In this document: positions 1-8,469 of the stretch, one piece after another
Layout of the letters: each line of letters begins with the position of its first letter
Numbering within the stretch: position 1 is the stretch's first letter
DNA from: Paenibacillus allorhizosphaerae
GTDB taxonomy: Bacteria; Bacillota; Bacilli; Paenibacillales; NBRC-103111
Assembly: GCF_910594985.1 (NCBI RefSeq)
Contig: NZ_CAJVCE010000002.1
Coordinates: 248,001-312,000, forward strand
Direction of reading: 5' to 3'
DNA: 64,000 nt
The notes under the pieces: generated by a model
What the model saw: only the letters and a program-made list of their open reading frames with translations
Databases searched by the model: none
Told to the model about the DNA's origin: nothing
Made by a program: the position numbers and the translations under genes

Positions 1-345
1 CGCATGAACGGCGCGGAATGCGCGATTAAGTATAACCTCGGGTATCCGCCCGTTATCAATCACGCGGCGGAAGAGGAACGCTTCCGAAGGGCAGCTGCAG
101 CAGCGCTAGGAGAGCAAGGAGCACGCACTTCGCCGCTGATTATGGCCGGTGAAGACTACGCCTATTACCTGGAACGCATTCCCGGGTGTTTCATGTTTGT
201 AGGCGCGGGGCATAAAGAACGAGGCATTGTGCATCCGCATCATCACCCGCGCTTTGATATCGATGAAATCGCGATGCATCATGCGGCAAAGCTGTTCATT
301 CGGATGACCGAAGACTATTTGGCTGAACATGCATACTCCCGATAA
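1..345 (+). CDS. M20-family amidohydrolase/peptidase, C-terminal fragment (5' end outside window)
   Basis: The reading frame is open from the first base of the window and stops at 343-345, so only the last ~114 residues are visible. The segment GEDYAYYLERIPGCFMFVGAG followed by a His-rich HPHHHPRFDIDE stretch is the usual end of M20D amidohydrolases (hippurate hydrolase, N-acyl-L-amino-acid or N-acetyl-diaminopimelate deacetylase type). In these enzymes the GEDF/GEDY motif and the last His lie near the di-metal site. The exact substrate cannot be told from this fragment. No terminator is seen before the next gene. Confidence 0.85.
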   Translation, partial: RMNGAECAIKYNLGYPPVINHAAEEERFRRAAAAALGEQGARTSPLIMAGEDYAYYLERIPGCFMFVGAGHKERGIVHPHHHPRFDIDEIAMHHAAKLFIRMTEDYLAEHAYSR

Positions 346-460
346 GTGCTAGTCGAATGCGCGCATGGCGGCAAAGGGAAAGGGAAATGATACTCCTGAA
401 GCAGCCCGGGCCGAGAAGGTTTGGCGGCGGGCTGTAACTTTTGACGGGAGGGATCATCCT

Positions 461-892
461 TTGGCTAGAACATTGCGTGAAATTATGACGACGGACGTTT
501 CGACGGTCACATTGAAAGATAATGTATATGAAGTTGCGGTAAAAATGAAGCAGGAAGACACCGGTTTTATTCCGGTCGTTGAAGGCAAGAAGCTGATCGG
601 CGTCATTACCGACCGGGACTTGGTTATCCGCGGTTACGCCTCGAAAAGAGAAGGGTCCGCCGCGATCAAAGAGGTCATGAGCGATCGCGTCGTTTCGGTG
701 CCTCCGGAAACGACGGTTGATGAAGCGGCGAAAGTGATGGCCAAAGAACAAATTCGCCGTTTGCCGGTTGTAGAGAATGGCGAGCTCGTGGGCATCGTCT
801 CGATCGGCGACCTTGCCGTACGCGATAAGTTCGAGGACGAAGCGGGAGAAGCGCTCAGCCAAATATCTGAGAAAGACAAACAGCCTGTCTAA
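461..892 (+). CDS. CBS-domain pair protein
   Basis: A 143-residue protein made of two CBS domains in tandem. The first (about residues 8-60) contains the FIPVVEGKKLIGVITDRDLV segment and the second (about 72-125) contains RRLPVVENGELVGIVSIGDL. Such stand-alone Bateman modules bind adenosyl ligands such as AMP, ATP or SAM and act as energy or redox sensors; this one resembles the small YhcV type of Bacillus. The TTG at 461 is preferred because GGGAGGG at 446-452 lies 8 bases upstream and the domain begins right after it. An in-frame ATG at 365 would add 32 residues and has no convincing RBS. Confidence 0.8.
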   Translation: MARTLREIMTTDVSTVTLKDNVYEVAVKMKQEDTGFIPVVEGKKLIGVITDRDLVIRGYASKREGSAAIKEVMSDRVVSVPPETTVDEAAKVMAKEQIRRLPVVENGELVGIVSIGDLAVRDKFEDEAGEALSQISEKDKQPV

Positions 893-919
893 TTCGAATC
901 TGCACATCTGCACTTATGG

Positions 920-954
920 ACGTTCACCCGCCAATGGCGGATGGACGTTTTTTT
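920..954 (+). terminator. Rho-independent terminator of the CBS gene
   Basis: Stem ACGTTCACCCGCC (920-932) pairs with GGCGGATGGACGT (936-948) with one wobble and one mismatch, followed by a T tract to 954. Confidence 0.85.
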
Positions 955-1079
955 AACGATAAAAATGTATCACAAAAAATTACAGTTGAATTGCGGTCGC
1001 TCATCTTTGAATGGCCTTGATAGAATAGTTTATTTAAGATTAGAAAGTTATTTACGAGGGCTCACCTTTGTGATCTTTC

Positions 1080-1146
1080 AAAAAAAGCATCCGCTAAGGT
1101 ACGGATGTATCTTTATCGAATATGATTCGATAGGAGCTTTTTTTAT
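1080..1146. repeat. Composite inverted-repeat region upstream of the oxidoreductase promoter
   Basis: Three nested structures are visible. CATCCG (1088-1093) pairs with CGGATG (1102-1107) and is preceded by A7, which would be a T tract on the minus strand. TATCGAA (1114-1120) and TTCGATA (1126-1132) form a perfect 7-bp inverted repeat with a 5-nt centre. The outer A-tract plus GCATCC also pairs with GGAGC plus the T-tract ending at 1146. It could be an operator, a terminator or both. Confidence 0.45.
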
Positions 1147-1147
1147 A

Positions 1148-1176
1148 TTGTCTTGTTCACGTGTGCATAGTATAAT
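1148..1176 (+). promoter_or_regulatory. Sigma-A promoter of the Gfo/Idh/MocA gene
   Basis: TTGTCT (1148-1153), a 17-bp spacer and a perfect TATAAT (1171-1176). It lies 62 bases upstream of the ATG at 1238, and the perfect inverted repeat 1114-1132 sits just upstream of the -35. Confidence 0.75.
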
Positions 1177-1237
1177 GGAATTGTTACGTAAATGCTTACA
1201 TTAACAATTATTATGGTTGTGAGAGGCAGGGGAAACG

Positions 1238-2404
1238 ATGGATAAGGTACGTTTCGGGATCGTCGGAATCGGAAACATGGGGAAAGGCCACGAGGGTTAT
1301 TTTTCGAAGAAGGAAATCAAAGGCGGCGAGCTGACCGCGATTGTGGACACGGATCCTTCGAAGCTGGATTGGGCTCGTTCCCAATACGGCGACCGCTATC
1401 AATTGTTCGACAACTTGGACGCATTCTTCGCATCCAAAGCGTTCGACGCCGTATTGATTTGCACGCCGCATTACGATCATCCGACCGTAGCCGTCGCGGC
1501 GTTCAAGCATGGTTACCATGTGCTTGTGGAAAAACCGGCCGGCGTATATACAAAGCAAGTTCGCGAAATGAACGAGGCTGCCGCGAAGTCGGACAAAGCG
1601 TTCGGCATTATGTACAACCAGCGTACGAATCCGTTGTACCAGAAGCTGCGCAGTCTGATTACTTCGGGCGAACTTGGCGAAATTCGCCGCACGAACTGGA
1701 TCATTACGAACTGGTATCGCTCCCAAAGCTATTACGACTCGGGCGGCTGGCGCGCGACGTGGGCTGGAGAAGGCGGGGGCGTTCTGATCAATCAGGACCC
1801 GCACCAGCTCGATTTGTGGCAGTGGACGACGGATATGATGCCGATGCGGGTACGGGCTTTCTGTCACTTCGGCAAATATCGCAACATCGAAGTGGAAGAC
1901 GATGTGACCGCATATGTTGAATACGAGAACGGGGCGACGGGGCTGTTCATTACGACAACCGGCGAAGCGCCGGGAACGAATCGGTACGAAGTCACCGGCG
2001 ACCGCGGCAAAATCGTAATCGAGGACGGGAAAATGACGTTCTGGCGGCTGGTTGTGCCGGAGCCGGAATTTAACGCAAGTTACAAAGGCGGCTTCGGGTC
2101 GCCGGAGTGCTGGAAATGCGAAATTCCGGTCAAAGCTTCCGATGGTACGCAGCATAAAGGCATTACGCAAAACTTCGTCGACCATATTCTCAAAGGGACC
2201 AAGCTGCTCGCTCCGGGCGAGGAAGGCATCAAGGGTTTGACGCTGTCCAATGCGATGCATCTGTCCACTTGGACGGACAATTGGGTCGATCTGCCGATCA
2301 ACGAAGACTTGTATTACGAGAAGCTTCAAGAGCGAATCAAGTACTCCAACTTCAATAAAGTTACCAATGAATTGAAACAAATGGACGTTAGCGGCACGCA
2401 CTAA
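1238..2404 (+). CDS. Gfo/Idh/MocA-family NAD(P)-dependent oxidoreductase
   Basis: A 388-residue soluble dehydrogenase. The N-terminal Rossmann domain opens with GIVGIGNMGKGH (residues 7-18), and the family motif EKPAG (about 98-102) carries the conserved Lys of Gfo/Idh/MocA enzymes. The C-terminal half is the usual beta-sheet domain, with a GGGVLINQDPHQLDL segment holding the His expected in the active site. Members oxidise or epimerise sugars, inositols or related polyols; the substrate cannot be assigned. AGGGGAAACG precedes the ATG. It has its own promoter (1148-1176) and a terminator shared with the convergent nuclease gene, so it appears monocistronic. The inverted repeat before the promoter suggests control by a local or global regulator. 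Confidence 0.9.
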   Translation: MDKVRFGIVGIGNMGKGHEGYFSKKEIKGGELTAIVDTDPSKLDWARSQYGDRYQLFDNLDAFFASKAFDAVLICTPHYDHPTVAVAAFKHGYHVLVEKPAGVYTKQVREMNEAAAKSDKAFGIMYNQRTNPLYQKLRSLITSGELGEIRRTNWIITNWYRSQSYYDSGGWRATWAGEGGGVLINQDPHQLDLWQWTTDMMPMRVRAFCHFGKYRNIEVEDDVTAYVEYENGATGLFITTTGEAPGTNRYEVTGDRGKIVIEDGKMTFWRLVVPEPEFNASYKGGFGSPECWKCEIPVKASDGTQHKGITQNFVDHILKGTKLLAPGEEGIKGLTLSNAMHLSTWTDNWVDLPINEDLYYEKLQERIKYSNFNKVTNELKQMDVSGTH

Positions 2405-2414
2405 CGCAGGCAAC

Positions 2415-2446
2415 ATAAAGAGAGAGGCATTGTCCTCTCTCTTTAT
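2415..2446. terminator. Bidirectional terminator
   Basis: A perfect 13-bp inverted repeat, ATAAAGAGAGAGG (2415-2427) and CCTCTCTCTTTAT (2434-2446), lies between the convergent oxidoreductase and nuclease genes. Its right arm overlaps the nuclease stop codon. Confidence 0.85.
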
Positions 2447-2988
2447 GTCTTTTCATCGGCCCACAGCCCTCTTTTGCTTTCCCTCGCCTGCCGTTCCTGC
2501 TTCCGGAACAAATCCTGGAACATGACATTCGGCGCCACCGACATCGTATTTGCATAACCGTCGCGGACCAGCGTTTCGTTAAACATGACGGGATCGCCAT
2601 CAATGAATACATAACGCAGCAATCGACCGTATTTGTCTTTATCTCCCGCATCCGCGAACAAGTATACTTTTTTTCCCGTCAGCTTGGTTTTCGTGAAATT
2701 ACTCGCTTCTTTTCCGAATTTTTCAACTGGCGAACCGGGCTTTACGGTTTCCGGCGTGTTAACGCCGATCAAACGTACTTTGTCCCCCGCCTTCGTCTCG
2801 AACGTATCCCCGTCGACCACTCGCTTCACTTCGGTAATCGTCGTTTTTCGATCCTTTAGCGTTGGGTACTGCTTATAAATCTCCTGAACGAAGCCGCCTG
2901 TTCCTTGCTTCGAGCCTCCGCCGCATGCCGTCGCAAGCAGCATTAGGATCATCACGGCGATCAGCTTTTTCATGACGTTCATTTTCAC
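2443..2988 (-). CDS. Secreted thermonuclease-family (SNase-like) lipoprotein
   Basis: A 181-residue protein with a signal sequence (KKLIAVMILMLLATACGGG) ending in a lipobox whose Cys is the likely lipidation site, so it is probably tethered outside the membrane. The rest is a staphylococcal nuclease fold. RVVDGDTF supplies the first Ca-binding Asp. VRLIGVNTPET carries the catalytic Arg and Glu, with Asn where S. aureus nuclease has the second Ca-ligand Asp; Asn there occurs in other SNase-like proteins. DKYGRLLRYV holds the second catalytic Arg. It likely degrades extracellular DNA or RNA. The start is uncertain between 2988 and a second Met at 2973; both precede the signal peptide. Confidence 0.88.
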   Translation of the reverse strand: MKMNVMKKLIAVMILMLLATACGGGSKQGTGGFVQEIYKQYPTLKDRKTTITEVKRVVDGDTFETKAGDKVRLIGVNTPETVKPGSPVEKFGKEASNFTKTKLTGKKVYLFADAGDKDKYGRLLRYVFIDGDPVMFNETLVRDGYANTMSVAPNVMFQDLFRKQERQARESKRGLWADEKT

Positions 2989-3120
2989 TCGCTCACACTC
3001 CCGCTCTATATTGTAGGGCTTGCCGCTCGCGCTTGTAAATGGATTGCTGCCAAAAAAATGTTTAAATCCGGCACGTTCCCCTCATACTAAAACTATCTGT
3101 AAAAGTTTGGAGGGTTCGGC

Positions 3121-4830
3121 ATGCCATTTCATAAAGAACGGCCGCTTGTCGTGCAGAACGATTTTTGCATTTTGCTGGAGACGCGCCATCCCGATTTCGA
3201 CGAAGTAAGAGCGGGACTGATGCGCTTTGCCGATCTTGTCAAATCGCCGGACAACATCCATACGTACCGGATGTCCTCGCTGTCGCTGTGGAATGCGGCT
3301 GCGGCGGGTGTGACGGCTGAGGAAGTCACCGATTTCCTGGAACGTTGGGCGAAGTTTGGTGTTCCCGCAGCCGTGAGACAGGATATACGCCGATTTATCG
3401 AGCGCTATGGCCTCGTAAGAATTGAGAAGCTTGGGGAAGATCTGCTGCTCATTTCCGAAGACGTCGACGTCATTAAGGAGATGGTGTCCTATAAATCGCT
3501 GCGCTCGTATGGGCTGTGCCAGGTGGATACGCAGACGCTGCGCTTTTCGTCGCTACACCGCGGCATGCTGAAGCAGGAGCTGATCAAGCTCGGCTATCCG
3601 GTGGAAGATTTGGCCGGCTATAGCCAGGGCGAGTCGCTCCCGATCAGGCTCAAAATGGAGGATGGCGAGGAAGGAACGTTTTCGCTGCGTGATTATCAGC
3701 ACAAGGCGGTGGAGTCCTTTTATAAAGAAGGGAGCCTGCGAGGAGGGAGCGGCGTCCTTGTCCTGCCTTGCGGCGCCGGAAAAACGGTGATCGGCATCGC
3801 CGCGATGGGGCGGCTCGGCTGCGCGACGCTCATATTGACTTCGAACAGCACATCGGTACGGCAATGGAAACGCGAAATTTTGGAAAAGACCGACGTCTCG
3901 GAGGACATGGTCGGCGAATATACCGGAGCGCTAAAGGAAGTGCGTCCGATTACGATCGCCACATATCAAATCTTGACCTATCGTAAATCGAAAGACGATC
4001 CTTTTGTCCATATGGATTTGTTCAACAAACGGGATTGGGGCTTGATCGTCTATGACGAGGTACATTTACTCCCGGCCCCAGTCTTTCGCATGACGGCCGA
4101 AATTCAGGCGACAAGACGGCTCGGCCTGACCGCCACGTTAATCCGGGAGGATGGACGGGAGGATGACGTCTTTTCCCTGGTCGGGCCGAAACGGTACGAA
4201 ATGCCCTGGAAGGACCTGGAGACGAAAGGCTGGATTGCCGGTGTGGAGTGCGTGGAGTTGAGGGTTCCGATGCCCGATCACGTGCGCGAATCATATGAAA
4301 CGGCGGACGCTCGTCAAAAAATGCGCTGCGCCAGCGTCAATCCGCTGAAACTGGACGCCGTAGACGATTTGCTGCGGAAACACCCGACGGAACCGGTGCT
4401 GATCATCGGTCAGTACCTGGAGCAGCTGCACCAAATCGCCGAGCGGACCGACGCGCCAATGATTAGCGGGGAAATGGCTCACGAAAAGCGGGAAAAACTG
4501 TACAGCGCCTTTCGAAGCGGAGAGATCCGCGTGCTGATCGTATCGAAAGTGGCCAATTTTGCCGTCGATTTGCCGGATGCGGCCGTAGCGGTGCAAGTAT
4601 CGGGCAGCTTCGGGTCCAGGCAGGAGGAAGCGCAGCGGCTCGGCCGCATTTTGCGGCCGAAATCGGGAGCCAATCAAGCGTATTTTTATTCGATCGTAAG
4701 CGAGGATACGAAAGAGCAGGAATTTGCGCTTAATCGGCAGCTTTTTTTAATCGAGCAAGGCTACCGATACCGGATTGAATCGATGAACGTTACAACGAAG
4801 CGCAATGAGGAAGGAGCGGCGGCGAAATGA
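3121..4830 (+). CDS. XPB-type (ERCC3-like) DEAH-box DNA repair helicase
   Basis: A 569-residue superfamily 2 helicase. An N-terminal XPB-like domain (about 1-185) is followed by the Q-motif region, Walker A PCGAGKT (217-222), Walker B DEVH (312-315), motif III TAT, the XPB-specific RED motif (342-344) followed by a GPKRYE segment, and motif VI QRLGRILRP near residue 505. This is the architecture of archaeal and mycobacterial XPB, a 3'-5' helicase linked to nucleotide excision repair or branch opening. GGAGG sits 11 bases before the ATG. It overlaps the next gene by 4 bases (ATGA), so the two are translationally coupled and probably act together. Confidence 0.92.
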   Translation: MPFHKERPLVVQNDFCILLETRHPDFDEVRAGLMRFADLVKSPDNIHTYRMSSLSLWNAAAAGVTAEEVTDFLERWAKFGVPAAVRQDIRRFIERYGLVRIEKLGEDLLLISEDVDVIKEMVSYKSLRSYGLCQVDTQTLRFSSLHRGMLKQELIKLGYPVEDLAGYSQGESLPIRLKMEDGEEGTFSLRDYQHKAVESFYKEGSLRGGSGVLVLPCGAGKTVIGIAAMGRLGCATLILTSNSTSVRQWKREILEKTDVSEDMVGEYTGALKEVRPITIATYQILTYRKSKDDPFVHMDLFNKRDWGLIVYDEVHLLPAPVFRMTAEIQATRRLGLTATLIREDGREDDVFSLVGPKRYEMPWKDLETKGWIAGVECVELRVPMPDHVRESYETADARQKMRCASVNPLKLDAVDDLLRKHPTEPVLIIGQYLEQLHQIAERTDAPMISGEMAHEKREKLYSAFRSGEIRVLIVSKVANFAVDLPDAAVAVQVSGSFGSRQEEAQRLGRILRPKSGANQAYFYSIVSEDTKEQEFALNRQLFLIEQGYRYRIESMNVTTKRNEEGAAAK

Positions 4831-6851
4831 ACTATGCGGAGCTGTTGAAACGCATGCCGAATGAACTGCGAAGAAGCCTGGAGACGGAACTGTACGGACC
4901 ATGGTTGAACAAAGGCGTGTCGCTCGCCGAAGTATGCACCGATCCTGTTGTAGTGAAAACGATTTGGGGCCGCATGGTCGATACCGAGCGGACGGTGCTG
5001 CGCACGCTTGTTCTGCGAATCGGCAGCGAGCCGTTCGATTATGCACGGCTTGAAAAGGCGACATCGCCGGTTTTATCGGGGGCTGAGACGAGACTTGGCC
5101 TATGCGGACTGCTCCGCAAAGGAATCGTCTTCGCTTTTCGCAAAACGTGGGGGGAATATTTGTACTTGCTTCCGATAGACGGTTTCGGGCTATGGCGCGA
5201 CTTGCTGCTTCCGGAAGAAACGTCCGGTTGCGAACGTCCGGGAGATTTCGTGATGCCGGAAGTGATTCGCAGCGCACGGCTCAGCTTGCGTCTGGAGCTG
5301 TTCCAGACGCTTGTGTTTGCGGCTCAGCATGGACTGAAGCTGTCGAAGAACGGGACCGTGCATAAAAAGCTGCTCCAGAAGCTCGCGGACCAGCTTGGCT
5401 TGAACGGGGAGCTATTGAACGGAGCATCGCTCAAATATGCGTATGCAGACACGTACCCGCTGCCGGTGGCCGTAGCGCTGGATTTTTTACTTCGATTGCA
5501 GCTGCTTTCGCAGAACGAGGAGGAGCTTGCGCTGCAGCCCGAGGCGATAAGGAACTGGCTTTCTGCGTCCCCAGAAGCGCAAACGAAGCGTTTGTATCTT
5601 ATATGGAAGCAATTGACGCTGTCCCCGCAAGCGTGGATGCAGCATGCCGTGAGTATGGCGGAACGGCTCGCCTCTGGCGGCGAATGGTTCTCGGCGGAAA
5701 TGCTAATTGCCAATTTGTCTGCGCAAGGGATAACGGAGGAGCACGAGCAGGCGGAGGAACAATCTCAAGAGCTGCAAGCTCGGTGGCTGCTGCCGCTCGT
5801 CGCTTTCGGCTGGATGGAGGAAGGCCGGAGCCCCACAGGAGGTTCAATGGCCTGGTTTCGATGGACGGAGCACCCATTTCAATCAGGGGATGCCGAAGCA
5901 TCAGATGAAGGCGGTTTGATGATCCAGCCGGATTTTGAAATTCTCGCGCCTCCGGATGTGCCCGGTGCGGTGCTATGGGAGCTATGCTGCCTGGCCGACA
6001 CGGTACGTCTCGATCAGGTGAGCATCTTCAAGCTGACGAAGAGCAGCGTGCGCCGAGCGCTGGAGAATGGCAGAACGCAGGGAGAAATCGTTATGTTTTT
6101 GGAGTCTCATGCTCTGTACGGTCTGCCCGAGCATATTCGGCTGGCGGTTGAGCAATGGGCGAAGCCTTTCGGCAAAACAAGCTTTATGCAAGCATGCCTG
6201 CTGCGCTGCGTGGACGAAGAAACGGCCCAGTCGCTAGAACGGCTTCCGGGAGCTTCCCAATATTTGCAGGATAAACTCGGAAGCAACCACTACTTGATTG
6301 CTGCGGAAGACGTCAAACCGCTGGCTGCGGTACTCGAGAAAGCAGGAATGATGCCTGGCGTCCCGTCGGATTGGAAAGGAAGCGAAACGGCTGCGCAGGC
6401 CAGTGCATATCCGAAGCTCGGAGAGCACGCGGACAACAACCGCCATGATCTAAGGGAATGGACCGGCGATAAAGGATTCATTTATGCTCGCACGTCCGTC
6501 GCTTACTATGAGATGGAAGCGCGCATTCCGAGCGCGATCGATTTGTATCCCGAGTATTCGGAAATTCCGGCAGGATGGCTGAGAGACTATCGTTCCTACC
6601 ACGCGTCGACACGAAAGGAAATGGTGGAAAAAGCAATCCGGTTGAAAACGGTGCTGCAAATTCGCAAGGACGGCTGCGACTACCGGATCACTCCTCATAA
6701 AGTGCAGGAAACTCGCGGCAGCTGGTGCATGACGGGGATCGGACGTACGGCATCGACGATCGACCATATCGAGGAAATGCGGTTGATGCCGGAAGAATGG
6801 CAGGAGATGAAACTGATTCTTCCTGGCATTAATGATAAATATTTATATTAA
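4827..6851 (+). CDS. Helicase-associated protein with XPB/Ssl2 domain
   Basis: A 674-residue protein coupled to the XPB helicase. No helicase motifs are seen. The N-terminal ~330 residues are helical, and residues ~362-510 (from GGLMIQPDFEILAPPDVP through YLIAAEDVKPLAAVLEKAG) match what I know of the XPB_Ssl2/helicase C-like domain (PF13625). A basic C-terminal region of ~130 residues follows. Actinobacteria such as Mycobacterium tuberculosis carry a comparable neighbour of xpb (Rv0861c/Rv0862c). Role by inference: loading, substrate recognition or regulation of the helicase, analogous to the Bax1 partner in archaea but unrelated in sequence. Confidence 0.8.
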   Translation: MNYAELLKRMPNELRRSLETELYGPWLNKGVSLAEVCTDPVVVKTIWGRMVDTERTVLRTLVLRIGSEPFDYARLEKATSPVLSGAETRLGLCGLLRKGIVFAFRKTWGEYLYLLPIDGFGLWRDLLLPEETSGCERPGDFVMPEVIRSARLSLRLELFQTLVFAAQHGLKLSKNGTVHKKLLQKLADQLGLNGELLNGASLKYAYADTYPLPVAVALDFLLRLQLLSQNEEELALQPEAIRNWLSASPEAQTKRLYLIWKQLTLSPQAWMQHAVSMAERLASGGEWFSAEMLIANLSAQGITEEHEQAEEQSQELQARWLLPLVAFGWMEEGRSPTGGSMAWFRWTEHPFQSGDAEASDEGGLMIQPDFEILAPPDVPGAVLWELCCLADTVRLDQVSIFKLTKSSVRRALENGRTQGEIVMFLESHALYGLPEHIRLAVEQWAKPFGKTSFMQACLLRCVDEETAQSLERLPGASQYLQDKLGSNHYLIAAEDVKPLAAVLEKAGMMPGVPSDWKGSETAAQASAYPKLGEHADNNRHDLREWTGDKGFIYARTSVAYYEMEARIPSAIDLYPEYSEIPAGWLRDYRSYHASTRKEMVEKAIRLKTVLQIRKDGCDYRITPHKVQETRGSWCMTGIGRTASTIDHIEEMRLMPEEWQEMKLILPGINDKYLY

Positions 6852-6867
6852 TGTAGCGCGGCGAATG

Positions 6868-6876
6868 TGATATGAT
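6868..6876 (+). promoter_or_regulatory. Extended -10 promoter of ylbF
   Basis: TGATATGAT, an extended -10 element (TG-N-TATGAT), lies 57 bases before the ylbF start. The -35 region (TTAATG, 6848-6853) is poor. Confidence 0.45.
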
Positions 6877-6932
6877 AGACATGTATGTATCTATAGACAA
6901 ATGGATGAGCGAAAGGGCAGGTGGCTTAAACC

Positions 6933-7379
6933 ATGGCAATCATGGAACCGCAGACGCTCGACATGTCTGCTATATTGCTGGGAGCTTACGAGCTCGCCGA
7001 TATGATTAAAAATTCCGCGGAAACGGCGGATTACTTATATTGGAAAGAACGCAAGGACCAGGACGAGGAAGTCAAACGGCTTATGCCGCTGCTCAATCGG
7101 AAGAAGGAGCTGTTTGAAGAAACGCAGCGCTTCGGGCATTATCATCCGAATTACCACGAAGCACTGGATCAGGTCAATGAAGTGATGCAGAAGCTGGATG
7201 CGCTGGAGAGCGTACATCACTTCAAGGAAGCGGAGCGCAAGCTCGATGAACTGTTGTACGAAGTTTCGCAATCGATAGCGTTTGCCGTTTCCGATACGAT
7301 CAAGGTTCCGGGCAATGACGCCCTTGCCAGCGGCGGAGGCTGCTCGACGGGTGGCAGCTGCAGCGGCAAGTGCGGCTAA
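6933..7379 (+). CDS. ylbF: YlbF, Y-complex subunit (RNase Y specificity / Spo0A phosphorelay)
   Basis: A 148-residue helical protein of the YlbF/YmcA family. In B. subtilis YlbF, YmcA and YaaT form a complex that carries [4Fe-4S] clusters, stimulates Spo0A phosphorylation and steers RNase Y. The C-terminal Cys-rich tail GGGCSTGGSCSGKCG supplies the expected cluster ligands, and the length matches the family. GGGCAGGTGG precedes the ATG at 6933; a second in-frame ATG follows three codons later. In B. subtilis ylbG follows directly; here an antisense asparaginase gene separates them. Confidence 0.9.
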   Translation: MAIMEPQTLDMSAILLGAYELADMIKNSAETADYLYWKERKDQDEEVKRLMPLLNRKKELFEETQRFGHYHPNYHEALDQVNEVMQKLDALESVHHFKEAERKLDELLYEVSQSIAFAVSDTIKVPGNDALASGGGCSTGGSCSGKCG

Positions 7380-7395
7380 CGAACGGTTAGGCCCG

Positions 7396-8418
7396 TTACT
7401 CGCGCTGAAGCCGGAACACCGGCAGGATCGCGCCGACTGTTTCGCCGCGGCGATTCGTAACCGCCGGCCGATGGAACGGCTCGAGCTGCTCCGCTTCGGA
7501 CGATTTCAGCAGTCCGAGCTGAAGCAACGCCTCCGTCGCTGCAGGATAAAGCGCGCGTTCGCTACCGTCTTCGATTTTGAGGGCAAGACCGATGCCCTCC
7601 TGCGGAACGGTAAGCGCATAGACGCCTTCGGCGCCCATCTTGCCGACGATGCGTCCGCCGGTTACTTCGATTAACCGGGTATCGTAGCGTCCGGTTCCGG
7701 CTACATAATAAGGCGCCGTGCGGATGGCGCCGATAATTTGCCGGCAGGCGTCCGCACGCGGCCGAGGCAGCTCCTCAGGGTTCCCCAGGCGCGCATAACC
7801 GTAAGCGAGCGCCGCCAGCGGCAGCGCAAATACCGGAACGCCGCAGCCGTCCGTTCCCAGTCCGATGCTTTCCGTCGGGACGCCGCACATATCTGCTACC
7901 GTCTGCAGCATTTTTATCTGGACAGGATGAGCACTTGCGGTATACTGTTGAGTAGGCGCCTGCATGAGCGCGGATAATGCTAGCATGCCGGCATGTTTGC
8001 CGGAGCAGTTATTGTGAAGCGGCGTCACCGTTAGCCCGGATTGCTTGATAGCTTCGGCGGCGGGCTTGTAGAACGGTTCGTGCACGCCGCAGCTAAGAGC
8101 GCTTTCATCGAACCCTGCTTTCCGCAGCAACGCCAGCGCGGTTTCCGCATGGGCGGACTCCCCGTTATGGGATGCGCAGCAAAGCGCCAGTTCGGCCGGG
8201 GTCAACGCATAGCGTTCCAAGCCTCCCGCTTCGATCAGGGGGATCGCTTGAATCGGTTTGGCTGTGGAACGGGCATACGTATAATAATCGGGATTTCCGG
8301 TGAACGCTATTGTATGCCGGCGGAAATCGACGACAGCCATATGGCCGCGATGTATACTTTCCGTCATCTCTCCCCGGGTAACTTCTACTAAAATTTCTGC
8401 TGTAGCGGATGACGACAT
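7396..8418 (-). CDS. Asparaginase (Asparaginase_II / ReAV-like family)
   Basis: A 340-residue cytosolic enzyme of the PF06089 family (Rhizobium etli ReAV type), unrelated in fold to EcAI/EcAII, hydrolysing L-asparagine to aspartate and ammonia. The beta-lactamase-like nucleophile motif STAK (S51, K54) is present. So are Cys residues in LSCGVHEP (C110), NNCSGKHAG (C138) and TDGCGVP (C192), which match the conserved Cys of the family that form the metal site. The frame extends to 8634, but the upstream part is antisense to ylbG. The ATG at 8418 has AAAGGA nearby and the family's normal N-terminus. It is inserted antisense between ylbF and ylbG. Confidence 0.88.
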   Translation of the reverse strand: MSSSATAEILVEVTRGEMTESIHRGHMAVVDFRRHTIAFTGNPDYYTYARSTAKPIQAIPLIEAGGLERYALTPAELALCCASHNGESAHAETALALLRKAGFDESALSCGVHEPFYKPAAEAIKQSGLTVTPLHNNCSGKHAGMLALSALMQAPTQQYTASAHPVQIKMLQTVADMCGVPTESIGLGTDGCGVPVFALPLAALAYGYARLGNPEELPRPRADACRQIIGAIRTAPYYVAGTGRYDTRLIEVTGGRIVGKMGAEGVYALTVPQEGIGLALKIEDGSERALYPAATEALLQLGLLKSSEAEQLEPFHRPAVTNRRGETVGAILPVFRLQRE

Positions 8419-8469
8419 GATAATCGGTCCTTTCCAAAAATATAATGGCAATGAAAGAAGGGTTTTCCC

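Larger units (their letters stand above)
893..1237. other. 345-bp intergenic region with terminator, composite hairpin and promoter
   Basis: No convincing gene. It holds the terminator of the CBS gene (920-954), a composite hairpin region (1080-1146) and a good sigma-A promoter for the oxidoreductase (1148-1176). An 87-codon forward frame at 941-1204 starts inside the terminator, has no RBS and low-complexity AT-rich codons, so it was not called. Confidence 0.7.

Noticed and set aside
941..1204. 87-codon forward frame upstream of the oxidoreductase
   Set aside because: Starts inside a terminator, spans the promoter, has no RBS and AT-rich random-looking codons.
1211..2416. 401-codon minus-strand frame across the oxidoreductase
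   Set aside because: Exact shadow of a well-supported Gfo/Idh/MocA gene; no RBS and Arg/His-rich composition typical of antisense frames in GC-rich DNA.
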